Assembly (NCBI GenBank): GCA_963704005.1
Contig: CAVPGJ010000003.1
Span: 1 to 64,000 of the forward strand
Direction: 5' to 3'
Length of the DNA stretch: 64,000 bases
Origin: AC-32 sp963704005
GTDB taxonomy: Bacteria; Actinomycetota; Thermoleophilia; Gaiellales; Gaiellaceae
The position numbers and the translations under genes are program-made. The notes beneath the pieces were generated by a model, which was not told where the DNA came from, searched no databases, and worked only from the letters and a program-made list of their open reading frames with translations. This document shows, in pieces, positions 44,597 through 52,517 of the stretch (positions are counted from its first letter, which is position 1; every line of letters begins with the position of its first letter).

Positions 44597-44618
44597 AAGT
44601 TTAGGCGCACCTAAACTT
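44597..44618. promoter_or_regulatory. DtxR/MntR-type operator of mntH
   Basis: AAGTTTAGG-CGCA-CCTAAACTT is a perfect 9-bp inverted repeat with 4-bp spacer. TTTAGG/CCTAAA half-sites are characteristic of manganese/iron regulators of the DtxR family. It covers the promoter spacer and -35 region of mntH. Confidence 0.7.
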
Positions 44619-44630
44619 TGTGAAGCGCGA

Positions 44631-45245
44631 CTAGAGCTTCGCCAGGCGGAGGTCGGGCAGGTTGCGCCAGCGCTCGTCGATGTCGAAGCCGTAGCCGACG
44701 AAGAACTCGTCCGGCACCGTGAAGCCGACGTAGTCCACCGGCAGGTCCTCGACGAGTCGCCGGTACGGCCGGTCGAGCAGTGTCACGACCCGGAGGCTCG
44801 CCGGCTGGCGCAGGCGCAGGAGCTTGCAGAGGTAGTTCAGCGTCAGGCCCGTGTCGACGACGTCCTCGACGAGCAGCACGTCCAGCCCGGTGACCGGGAT
44901 GGCCGTGTCCTGCAGCAGCCGCACGCGGGAGTGCCCGCCGGTCTGGTCGCTCCCGTAGCCTGCGAGCTCGACGAAGTCGATCTGGTGCGAGATCGGGATC
45001 GCCCGGCAGAGGTCTGCGAGGAAGACGAAGCTCGCCTTGAGGAGCCCGATGAGCAGCAGGTCGCGGTCGGCGTAGTCAGCGGCGATCTCGGCGCCCAGCT
45101 CCTCGACGCGCGCGCGAATCTCCTCCGCGCTCAAGAAAACCTCGCCTACGCGGGGATCGAGCTCTAAGGCGTCGCTTGCGATGCCGACCTCAGGGCGCGC
45201 GGGCTTTGCTTGTGCGCCCGTCTGAAATGACCGGTCGATGCGCAT
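44631..45245 (-). CDS. hpt: Hypoxanthine (guanine) phosphoribosyltransferase
   Basis: The PRPP-binding motif is VLLVEDVVDTGLTL, with LLIGLLKASFVFLADLCR before it and VGFTVPDEFFVGYGFDIDE near the end, as in Hpt; it salvages hypoxanthine and guanine. The start is unclear. The first ATG (45245) lies upstream of repeat R6, which would then encode about 25 N-terminal residues (DRSFQTGAQAKPARPEVGIA). The only later start-like codon is TTG 45134, inside VFLSAEEIRARV. The conserved part begins near DPRVGEVFLSAEEI, so the repeat seems to have landed at the 5' end of the gene. Confidence 0.88.
   Translation of the reverse strand: MRIDRSFQTGAQAKPARPEVGIASDALELDPRVGEVFLSAEEIRARVEELGAEIAADYADRDLLLIGLLKASFVFLADLCRAIPISHQIDFVELAGYGSDQTGGHSRVRLLQDTAIPVTGLDVLLVEDVVDTGLTLNYLCKLLRLRQPASLRVVTLLDRPYRRLVEDLPVDYVGFTVPDEFFVGYGFDIDERWRNLPDLRLAKL
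45166..45238 (-). repeat. Dispersed structured repeat, copy R6
   Basis: On the minus strand it reads TCGACCGGTCATTTCAGACG, then stem GGGCGCAC..GCGCGCCC with AGCAAAGCC loop, then GGCATCGCAAGCGACGCC. It covers the apparent 5' end of hpt. Confidence 0.8.
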
Positions 45246-45264
45246 GAAGTCATCCTCGAACGCT

Positions 45265-45630
45265 TTAGGACGCCAGGTCGAGTCGGTATCGCTGGGCCAG
45301 CCGCTCGATGTCGCGCTTGTAGAAGAGCTTGACCTGGACGCCGGGGTAACGCTCGCGCAGCTTCCGCAGCTTCCGGTTCTTGCGGGTGACGAGGCGCTGC
45401 TTCATCACCGTGATCTCGAGGAAGAGATCCTGCTCGGGGAGGTAGAAGTCCGGCGTGAAGGCCTCGACGGTGCGGCCCTCTTCGTCCTGCTCGAGGACGA
45501 ACGTCTGGGGCTCGTAGGCCCAGGGGACGCCGTAGAAGTCGAGCACCTTCGCGCACTCGCGCTCGGCGTCGTTGGCGAACCGCGGCTCTTCGTGGCCGCA
45601 ATACGCCTGGAAATCGGCGATTTCTGCCAC
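45265..45630 (-). CDS. PD-(D/E)XK nuclease-like protein (121 aa)
   Basis: Small protein with AYCGHEEPRFANDAERECAK, YGVPWAYEPQTFVLEQDEEG and FTPDFYLPEQDLFLEITVMK. Asp61, Glu72 and Lys77 are placed as in PD-(D/E)XK nucleases (VSR/DUF559-like), with the lysine displaced (ExxxxK rather than ExK). A basic patch follows (RKNRKLRKLRERYPG). Function is unknown; a DNA-repair or structure-specific role is possible. It lies just upstream of hpt on the same strand. Confidence 0.65.
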   Translation of the reverse strand: MAEIADFQAYCGHEEPRFANDAERECAKVLDFYGVPWAYEPQTFVLEQDEEGRTVEAFTPDFYLPEQDLFLEITVMKQRLVTRKNRKLRKLRERYPGVQVKLFYKRDIERLAQRYRLDLAS

Positions 45631-45685
45631 CCCTCGCGCAAGAGTAGCAGCGGCGGCGGACGCGCCCGCGACGAGTTCCGGAAAC

Positions 45686-45691
45686 TACACT
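45686..45691 (+). promoter_or_regulatory. -10 box of the metallophosphoesterase gene
   Basis: TACACT lies 7 nt upstream of ATG 45699. Confidence 0.45.
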
Positions 45692-45698
45692 TCGAGCA

Positions 45699-46514
45699 AT
45701 GCCCGACGGGCGAAACGGCGATGCGCTCACCATCGCGCACATCTCGGACATCCATTGCGGAGCGCCCGACTTCGTCGCCAGCCTGCTCGAGCGCGCGATC
45801 GGCGAGATCAACGACCTCGCGCCGGACGTCGTCATCTGCTCCGGCGACCTGACCACCTTCGGCTTCAAGTACGAGTACGCGGAGGCGCGCGCCTACATGG
45901 ACCGGATCGACTGCGAGTCGGTGGTCGTGATCCCCGGCAACCACGACTCGCGCAACGTCGGCTACGTCCACTTCGAGGACATGTTCGGCGAGCGCAACCC
46001 GGTACTGCGCGTTCCGGGACTGACGGTCGTCGCGGTCGACTCGACCGAGCCCGACCTCGACCACGGCCAGATCGGCCGCGGCCGCTACCGCTGGATCGAG
46101 GAGCAGTTCGCCGAGGCCGGGCCGGACGACCTGAGGATCTTCGTCCTCCACCACCACCTGTTGCCGGTGCCGGGAACCGGACGCGAGCGCAACGTCGTCT
46201 ACGACGCCGGCGACTGCCTCGAGTGCCTGCAGCGCGCGGGCGTGGATCTCGTCCTCTCCGGACACAAGCATGTTCCCTATGCGTGGCGCCTGGAGAACCT
46301 GTTCGTCGTGAACGCCGGCACCGTCTCCTCGCGGCGGCTGCGCGGCAAGACGCGGCCCTGTTACAACGTGATCGAGATCGCCGGGCGGCACGTGGACGTC
46401 TGGCGCAAGTACCCGTTCCACGGCGAGGAGCGGATCATCCAGTTCTCGACCGAGACGCTCGCGTTCGAGAAGTACACGACGCGGATCGAGGACGAGGTGA
46501 CCTCACGGACATGA
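45699..46514 (+). CDS. Calcineurin-like metallophosphoesterase
   Basis: 271 residues with the full metallophosphoesterase motif set: HISDIHCG, VVICSGDLT, VVIPGNHDSRN, FVLHHHLLPVPG and LVLSGHKHVPY. It binds two metals and cleaves phosphomonoesters or diesters; the closest pattern is the CpdA/Icc type, so cAMP is one possible substrate, which would fit the nearby cyclase, but this is a guess. It is followed after 58 nt by the cDPG operon on the same strand. Confidence 0.88.
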   Translation: MPDGRNGDALTIAHISDIHCGAPDFVASLLERAIGEINDLAPDVVICSGDLTTFGFKYEYAEARAYMDRIDCESVVVIPGNHDSRNVGYVHFEDMFGERNPVLRVPGLTVVAVDSTEPDLDHGQIGRGRYRWIEEQFAEAGPDDLRIFVLHHHLLPVPGTGRERNVVYDAGDCLECLQRAGVDLVLSGHKHVPYAWRLENLFVVNAGTVSSRRLRGKTRPCYNVIEIAGRHVDVWRKYPFHGEERIIQFSTETLAFEKYTTRIEDEVTSRT

Positions 46515-46572
46515 GCTCGCTCACGTTCCTGAGGCGTCGCTGGCGGTGCGAGGCCGGAGGGCGGTCAGGGGC

Positions 46573-47805
46573 GTGAGGGCGCTCGTGGTCATCGACGGGG
46601 AGCACTACGCGCCCGTCGTGTGCGACGCGCTGGCCGCGCTGCCGCACGAGGTGATCGCAGTCTGGGTCGCGGGCGGGACCGAGAAGCTCGTCGGCGGCGA
46701 AGACTACGGCGTGCCTGTCGCGCACGGCCTGGAGGCCGGAATCGCCGAGCACGAGCCGGAGCTGGTGGTCGACCTCTCCGACGAGCCGGTGCTCGGGCCG
46801 CGCGAACGCTTCCGGGTCGCGAGCCGGGTGCTGGCACTGGGGCTGCCCTACGCCGGGCCCGACTTTCGCTTCGACCCGCCCTCCTTCGCGCCGTTCCCAC
46901 TGCCCTCGTTGGCCATCGTCGGGACCGGCAAGCGGGTCGGCAAGACCGCCGTCACCGGGCACGTCGCACGGTTGCTTTCGCGCGACCGCGAGGTGGTCGT
47001 GGTCGCGATGGGCCGCGGCGGGCCGCTCCAGCCGCAGCTCGTCGAGGCACGGCCCCGGCTCGACGACCTGCTCGAGCTCTCACGGGCCGGCGGCCACGCG
47101 GCCTCCGACTACCTCGAGACTGCGGCGCTCACCGGCGTGACGACGATCGGGTGCCGGCGCTGCGGCGGGGGGCTCGCAGGGTCGCCGGGCGAGTCGAACG
47201 TGCTCGAGGGCGCAGCCCTCGCGGCCGAGCTCGAGCCGGAGCTCGTGATCTTCGACGGCAGCGGCGCGGCGATTCCGCCGGTCGAGGTCGACGCGCGCGT
47301 GCTCGTGACGAGCTCCGCGCAGCCGCTCGAGGTCGCGACCGGCTACCTGAACGCCTACCGGATCCTGATCTCCGACCTCGTGCTCGTCACCGGCGGCGCG
47401 GACGAGCCGCTGCTCGAGGCGATCGCGCAGGTGAAGGACGTCCCCGTCGTCCCGGTCGAGCTGCGGCCACGGCCGGTCGAGCCGGTCGACGGTCGCCGCC
47501 TGGCGTTCTTCACGACCGCGCCGGCCGCGGTGCACGAGACACTCGCGGCCCACCTGGCCGACCGGCACGGCGCCGAGGTCGTCCACGTGTCCGGCAACCT
47601 CGCCCGTCGCGAGGCCCTGCGCGAGGAGCTCGACCGCGTCGACGCCGACACGTACCTCGTCGAGATCAAGGCGGCCGCGATCGACGTCGTCGCCGAGGCG
47701 GCCGTCGCCCGCGGGCGGGAGCTCGTCTTCGCCGACAACGAGCTGGTCGGCGAGGGCATGGACCAGGCCGTTCTCGAGCTTGCGCCGGAAAGGGTCCGCG
47801 CATGA
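46573..47805 (+). CDS. cpgS: Cyclic 2,3-diphosphoglycerate synthetase
   Basis: 410 residues from GTG 46573, where the conserved part begins (RALVVIDGEHYAPVV). P-loop GTGKRVGKTAVTGHVARLL follows at about residues 117-135, then VVVVAMGRGGPLQP, GCRRCGGGLAG and LVIFDGSGAAIPPVE. The family makes cyclic 2,3-diphosphoglycerate from 2,3-DPG and ATP, as described for Methanothermus fervidus, where it is a thermoprotective solute. It ends in an ATGA overlap with 2-phosphoglycerate kinase, the enzyme that makes its substrate, which strongly supports the assignment. Confidence 0.85.
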   Translation: MRALVVIDGEHYAPVVCDALAALPHEVIAVWVAGGTEKLVGGEDYGVPVAHGLEAGIAEHEPELVVDLSDEPVLGPRERFRVASRVLALGLPYAGPDFRFDPPSFAPFPLPSLAIVGTGKRVGKTAVTGHVARLLSRDREVVVVAMGRGGPLQPQLVEARPRLDDLLELSRAGGHAASDYLETAALTGVTTIGCRRCGGGLAGSPGESNVLEGAALAAELEPELVIFDGSGAAIPPVEVDARVLVTSSAQPLEVATGYLNAYRILISDLVLVTGGADEPLLEAIAQVKDVPVVPVELRPRPVEPVDGRRLAFFTTAPAAVHETLAAHLADRHGAEVVHVSGNLARREALREELDRVDADTYLVEIKAAAIDVVAEAAVARGRELVFADNELVGEGMDQAVLELAPERVRA

Positions 47806-48714
47806 GCGACCGCCGCTACCGCCAGCCACTGCCGCTCGGCGGCGAGGACGGCCTGCCGTTCTCGAAGGGCCTGATGGCCCGCGCGCTGATCGCCGCCGGA
47901 CTCTCCGCCGACCGCGCCTACGAGCTGGCGCTCGCCGTCGAGGCCGACCTGGCTGCCTGCGACCGGCAGGCGACGACGATCGAGCGGCTCGAGGAAGTCG
48001 CGGTCGAGACCCTTGGCCAGGAGGACGGCCACGCTGCGATGCAGCGGCTGCGCCGCTACCGGGACCTGCTACGAGCTCGACCGGCCGATCATCCTGCTCG
48101 TCGGCGGCGCGACGGGAACGGGCAAGTCGACCGTCGCCACCGACGTCGCCTACCGGCTCGGGATCACGCGCGTGACCTCGACCGACTTCGTCCGCCAGAC
48201 GATGCGCGCCTTCTTCTCGCGCGAGTTCATGCCGGCCATCCACCACTCGAGCTTCGAGGCCGGCCGCGCGATGGCCGGCGACGAAGAGGACGGCGACTCC
48301 GTGGTCGGCGGCTTCCTCGAGCAGACGCGCGAGGTGCTCGTCGGCGTGCGCGCCGCGATCGACCGCGCGGTGGAGGAGGGCTGGTCGATGGTGCTCGAGG
48401 GCGTCCACCTCGTCCCCGGGATGCTCCCGAAGGAGATCGAGGGAGCGCTGCTGGTCGAGTGCGTGCTCGGGATCGACGACGCCGAGGCGCACGCGAGCCA
48501 CTTCTGGATCCGCGACACCGACTCCGAGGGCGTGCGGCCGTACGAGAAGTACCTCGACGCCTTCGACGACATCCGCCTGATCCAGGACTACATCCTCGGC
48601 CGGGCCCGCAAGCACGGCGTGCCCGTGATCGAGAACGGGAACATCCAGGAGGCGATCGGCGAGGTGATGGAGCTCGTGCTGGCCGCCGCCGAGCCCGTGC
48701 CGGCCGGCCGATGA
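47802..48714 (+). CDS. 2-phosphoglycerate kinase (frameshifted)
   Basis: From ATG 47802. The N-terminal ATP-cone-like part is LPFSKGLMARALIAAGLSAD. One extra base near 48070 (GACCTGCTACGAG) breaks the frame, which resumes with DRPIILLVGGATGTGKSTVA (P-loop), STDFVRQTMRAFF and VLEGVHLVPGMLP. The order and length (about 304 residues) match archaeal 2-phosphoglycerate kinase, which forms 2,3-DPG. Overlaps cpgS and glpX by 4 nt, so the three are coupled. The break is most likely a sequencing indel. Confidence 0.85.
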
Positions 48715-49724
48715 CCGAGACCGCGCGCGAGCCGCGTTCGGAGCCGGCCGGGCACGAGGGCCGGTTCTGCCTCTGCGAGAGCTATGCGCGCGTGACGGAG
48801 CGCGCCGCGCTGGCCGGCGCGCGCTGGCTCGGCCGTGCCGACCAGCAGGCGGCCGAGGAGGACGCGTCGACGGCAATGCGGCTCGCGCTCGAGCAGCTCC
48901 CGATCGACGGCCGCGTCGTGATCGGCGCCGGCGACGAGAGCGACCATCTTGCGGCGGGAGCGACGATCGGCTCCGGCGGGCTCGAGGTCGACCTTGCGCT
49001 CGACCCGCTCGAGGGCCGCGGCGTGGTGGCGCGGGGCGGCTACGGCGCCATGTCGATGGTCGCGGTCGGCGAGCCGGGCTCGTACCAGACGCTGCCCGAC
49101 ATGTACATGCGCAAGATGGCCGTCGGGCCGAAGGCGCGGGGCGCGATCGACCTGCGCCGGCCGGTCGGCGACAACGTGCGCGCGATCGCCGAGGCCTTCG
49201 GGCGGATGGTCAACGACATCACGACGATCATCCTCGACCGGCCGCGCCACCACGACCTGATCGAGGAGATTCGCGCCGCGGGCGCGCGCATCAAGCTGAT
49301 CCAGGACGGCGACGTGACCGCCTCGATCTCGGCGGCCGTGCGCGGGACGAACGACCATCTGGCGATCGGGATCGGCGGCACGCGGCAGGCGGTCCTCTCG
49401 GCGGCGGCGCTCCGCTGCCTCGGCGGCGAGCTGCAGGCGCAGCTCTGGCCGACTCGTCGCCGGGAGGTGGCGGCGGCCCAGGAGGCAGGCGTCGAGGACC
49501 TCGAGCGGCTGTTCACGATCGAGGATCTCGCCCCAGGCGAGCAGATCGTGGTTGCGACCGGTGTCTCGAGCGGCGACCTCCTTCGCGGAGTCCGCTTCCA
49601 GGCCGACAGCGCCTGGACGCACTCGCTCGTCATGTGCACCCGCTGCAACTGGGTCCGCTTCGTGGACGGCATCCACTTCTTCGCCCGCGAGCGGCGCGAG
49701 GAAGTCCGCCTGCCGCGGTACTGA
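48711..49724 (+). CDS. glpX: Class II fructose-1,6-bisphosphatase (GlpX)
   Basis: 337 residues from ATG 48711. The GlpX features are VVIGAGDESDHLAAGATIGS, ALDPLEGRGVVARGGYGAMS (usual DPLEGT), LPDMYMRKMAVGPKARGAID, LIQDGDVTASI and GIGGTRQAVLSAAALRCLGG. It dephosphorylates fructose-1,6-bisphosphate in gluconeogenesis. Last gene of the cDPG operon; both pathways draw on lower glycolytic intermediates. Confidence 0.9.
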   Translation: MTETAREPRSEPAGHEGRFCLCESYARVTERAALAGARWLGRADQQAAEEDASTAMRLALEQLPIDGRVVIGAGDESDHLAAGATIGSGGLEVDLALDPLEGRGVVARGGYGAMSMVAVGEPGSYQTLPDMYMRKMAVGPKARGAIDLRRPVGDNVRAIAEAFGRMVNDITTIILDRPRHHDLIEEIRAAGARIKLIQDGDVTASISAAVRGTNDHLAIGIGGTRQAVLSAAALRCLGGELQAQLWPTRRREVAAAQEAGVEDLERLFTIEDLAPGEQIVVATGVSSGDLLRGVRFQADSAWTHSLVMCTRCNWVRFVDGIHFFARERREEVRLPRY

Positions 49725-49732
49725 CGCACTCC

Positions 49733-49766
49733 TTGCAATCGCCCGGAACTGCGTTACGCTCGTAAC
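49733..49766 (+). promoter_or_regulatory. Candidate promoter with inverted repeat
   Basis: TTGCAA (49733-49738), 16-bp spacer, TACGCT (49755-49760). GTTACG-CT-CGTAAC (49753-49766) is a 6-bp inverted repeat over the -10 box and could be an operator. It precedes the secreted propeller gene. Confidence 0.35.
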
Positions 49767-49844
49767 GAGAGGCCGGGGATTTCGGCGCAGCAGAGGGGGA
49801 AGGGGTCTGATACGCGCGCACTACGCGTTCTCGTAGCGGTATGC

Positions 49845-51672
49845 ATGGCTACGCTCGTTTGTCTAGGCGTAGCGGTCGGCTTGGCAGGCGCCTCGCCGTT
49901 CGTCGGCGGTGCACACGCCGCGCCGACAAGTGAAACCTGGACGACGGTCGTCACCGGGCTCGACAACCCACGCGATCTCGCGTTCGGCCCGAACCGCAAG
50001 CTCTACGTCGCCGAGGCGGGTCACGGCGGCTATCAGGCGGACTGCCGTCCCGGGGGGGCCGAGGGTGAACAGTGCCCAGGCTTCACGAGTGGCGTGAGCG
50101 TCATCGACATCGCTGCCGGACAAGCCCACAGGGTCATCTCGGGCTTTGCTTCGATCTCCGCCGAGGGCGGCTCACGGGCCACCGGGATCGACGGCGTCGC
50201 GTTTCACGGCAACGGGACGGCTTACGGCATCGAAGCCTCGAACCGTGAGGCGATCGAGGACGGCCTCTGGTCGCCCGAGCTCACGACCGGCCTGCGGGCA
50301 CAGCTCGGCCGGCTGATCCAGTTCAGCCCGAGTGGCCACACGCGCATCGTCGCCGACGTCGGTCGCTTCGACTGGCTGTGGAGCCTCTGGCACCAGAACC
50401 TCGTACCGCCCGGCCAGTTCCCGGATGCGAACCCGTACGCTGTGCTGGCCGCGGCCGGCACCCAGTGGGTCGTCGACGCCGCAACGAACACGATCGATCG
50501 CGTTCGAGCCAATGGGCACGTCAGCGTGGAGGCGTTCATCCCGAATCCGCCGCTCTCCGATGCCGTGCCAACCTGCATCGACCAGGGTCGGCACGGAGCG
50601 CTCTACATCGGCGAGCTCACCGGCGTTCCGAATCCGCCTGGGTCGGCCAGGGTCTGGCGCTTCGATCCGGCGACGGGCTCGCTGACGGTGTGGGCGTCCG
50701 GGCTGAGCAACGTCACCGGCTGCGGCTTCGGGGCCGACGGGAACTTCTACGCCACGGAGTTCTCCGCGACCCACTCCCTCCCGGACGCAGGGCCCGGTGA
50801 GGGAGCCGTCGTTCTGGTTCCTCCTCACAGCACTTCGCCGGTCACCGTGGCCGACGGGCTCTCCTTCCCGGGAGGCTTCGCCGCGCGATGCGACGGTTCG
50901 CTGTACGTCTCGAACTGGAGCGTCGCGCCTGCGCTCGCGCAGCTCGGGTCCGGTGGTGCAGATCACGCCCTCGCTGCCGCCCCCGCCTCCGCCGCCGCCG
51001 CCCCCTCCGCCGCCGCCGCCCCCTCCGCCTCCGCCACCCCCGCCCCCGCCACCGCCTCCGCCGCCGCCGCCCCCTCCGCCTCCACCACCACCACCACCCC
51101 CGCCACCACCGCCACCGCCCCCGCCACTGCCTCTGCCGGCCCCGAGGGTGTTCAAGACCGGCAACGTCGCTCCCGTGAGCGGGAAGGTGTACGTGCGCCT
51201 ACGTGGCACGAGCACGTTCGTCGAGCTGAACTCGCCAGAGCAGATCCCTGTCGGCTCGGAGCTGGACACGACCAAAGGCCGCGTGCGCGTGACGACGGCG
51301 ACCGGCAAGCCCAAGAAGACCCAGACGGCGGACTTCTACCAGGGGCGTTTCCTGTTGACGCAGCCGAAGGCGAAGGTCCCCGTCACGGTGCTCGTGCTCT
51401 CGGGCCCGCTGGGCTGCCCGAAGAGGCATTTCGCCGCGCCGGACAAGAAGAAGAAGCGGCGGCGCCTCTGGGGCTCGGGCAAGGGCAAGTACCGGACGAG
51501 AGGCAAGAACGCCACGGCGAGCGTGCGCGGCACGATCTGGCTCACCCAGGACACCTGCACGACGACGCTCGTCCACGTCAAGCGGGGCGTGGTCGACGTC
51601 TTCGACTTCGCCAAGCACAAGCACGTCTCCGTCAAGGCCGGGCACACGTACATCGCGCGTGCCCGCAAGTAG
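49845..51672 (+). CDS. Secreted ScyD/ScyE-like propeller protein with poly-proline linker (frameshifted)
   Basis: Signal peptide (ATLVCLGVAVGLAGASPFVG), then about 340 residues of ScyD/ScyE-like NHL propeller: VVTGLDNPRDLAFGPNRKLY, GTQWVVDAATNTIDRV, LYVSNWSVAP. One indel near 50940 moves the frame to SSGPVVQITPSL, exactly 50 consecutive proline codons (50977-51126), and a basic C-terminal domain (GKVYVRLRGTSTFVELNSPE, KKKKRRRLWGSGKG, GTIWLTQDTCTTTLVHVKRG) ending at 51672. The C-terminal part looks like a FecR-type beta domain with a Cys pair. Probably exported and displayed on the surface. Start ATG 49845; ligand unknown. Confidence 0.75.
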
Positions 51673-51694
51673 CGGGCCTGCTCGCACTGGTCGC

Positions 51695-51700
51695 TAGACT
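51695..51700 (+). promoter_or_regulatory. -10 box of MIP18-family gene
   Basis: TAGACT lies 7 nt upstream of GTG 51708. Confidence 0.45.
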
Positions 51701-51707
51701 CGGCCCC

Positions 51708-52007
51708 GTGCCGACGCGCGACGACGTGATCGAGGCGCTGCGAGGTGTCGAGGACCCCGAGCTCGGGATGGACATCGTCGAGCTCGGCCTGCTCTATGAC
51801 GTCGAGGTCGCCGGCCCGCGCGTGCACGTCCGCTACAGCCTCACGTCGATGGGCTGCCCGGCCGGCCCGCTGATCCAGCAGTCGGTCGAGGAGACCGTGC
51901 GCTCGATGCCCGGCGTCGAGGACGTCGAGACCGAGCTCACCTGGGACCCGCCGTGGACGCCGGACAAGATGTCCGACGACGCGAAGTTCATCCTCGGCTT
52001 CGGGTAG
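51708..52007 (+). CDS. MIP18/SufT-like (DUF59) iron-sulfur assembly protein
   Basis: 99 residues: VIEALRGVEDPELGMDIVEL, GLLYDVEV, YSLTSMGCPAGPLIQ (conserved Cys50) and a C-terminal TWDPPWTPDKMSDDAKFILG. This is the DUF59/MIP18 fold of PaaD- and SufT-like proteins that help load Fe-S clusters. No suf genes are nearby. The last 47 nt occur again at 52518-52564. Confidence 0.88.
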   Translation: MPTRDDVIEALRGVEDPELGMDIVELGLLYDVEVAGPRVHVRYSLTSMGCPAGPLIQQSVEETVRSMPGVEDVETELTWDPPWTPDKMSDDAKFILGFG

Positions 52008-52448
52008 TTGCTGCGCGACGTCCTCGAGAGCGACCTCGACGCCTTCTACGAGCACCAGCGCGAGCCGGAGGCGAACGAGATGGCGATCTTTCCCGCCCGC
52101 GACCGCGAGACCTTTGACGCGCACTGGCGCAAGCTCCTCGCGGACGACTCGCTGATCAAGAAGGCCATCGTCGACGAGGGCCGGGTGGCCGGCAACGTGG
52201 TCAGCTGGCAGCAGGACGGGCGGCGTCTGGTCGGCTACTGGGTCGGGCGCGAGTTCTGGGGCAAGGGCCTTGCGACACGGGCGCTACAGGAGTTCGTCCG
52301 CGACGTGGCCGAGGGGCCGCTATATGCCTGGGTTGCGACGAGCAACGTCGGCTCGATCCGGGTGCTCGAGAAGTGCGGCTTCGTTCGGGTCGACTCCCGG
52401 ACGACCGACGTCGAAGAGCTGCTCTTCGAGCTCCCAGGCGTATCGTGA
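52008..52448 (+). CDS. GNAT-family N-acetyltransferase
   Basis: 146 residues beginning at TTG 52008, directly after the MIP18 stop. GNAT motif A is YWVGREFWGKGLATRALQEF, preceded by GNVVSWQQDGRRLVG, and motif B is YAWVATSNVGSIRVLEKCGF. It resembles RimJ/RimL-type enzymes that acetylate small amines or protein N-termini. Co-transcribed with the MIP18 gene. Confidence 0.82.
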   Translation: MLRDVLESDLDAFYEHQREPEANEMAIFPARDRETFDAHWRKLLADDSLIKKAIVDEGRVAGNVVSWQQDGRRLVGYWVGREFWGKGLATRALQEFVRDVAEGPLYAWVATSNVGSIRVLEKCGFVRVDSRTTDVEELLFELPGVS

Positions 52449-52517
52449 GCGGAAAGCCCATGCCGGGCGTGCGGTCTGTCTCGCGGCCGTTGCGGTCGTA
52501 AGCGGCACGTCCGCTAC

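Noticed and set aside
46620..49724. A 1034-codon composite frame spanning cpgS, the kinase and glpX
   Set aside because: Its first third is an Arg-rich off-frame reading of cpgS and its middle is off-frame kinase. Only its ends coincide with real genes because of the indel near 48070.
50977..51126. The CCN tract as a CRISPR array or tandem-repeat element
   Set aside because: There are no spacers or unit repeats; it is an in-frame poly-proline codon run with mixed third positions.
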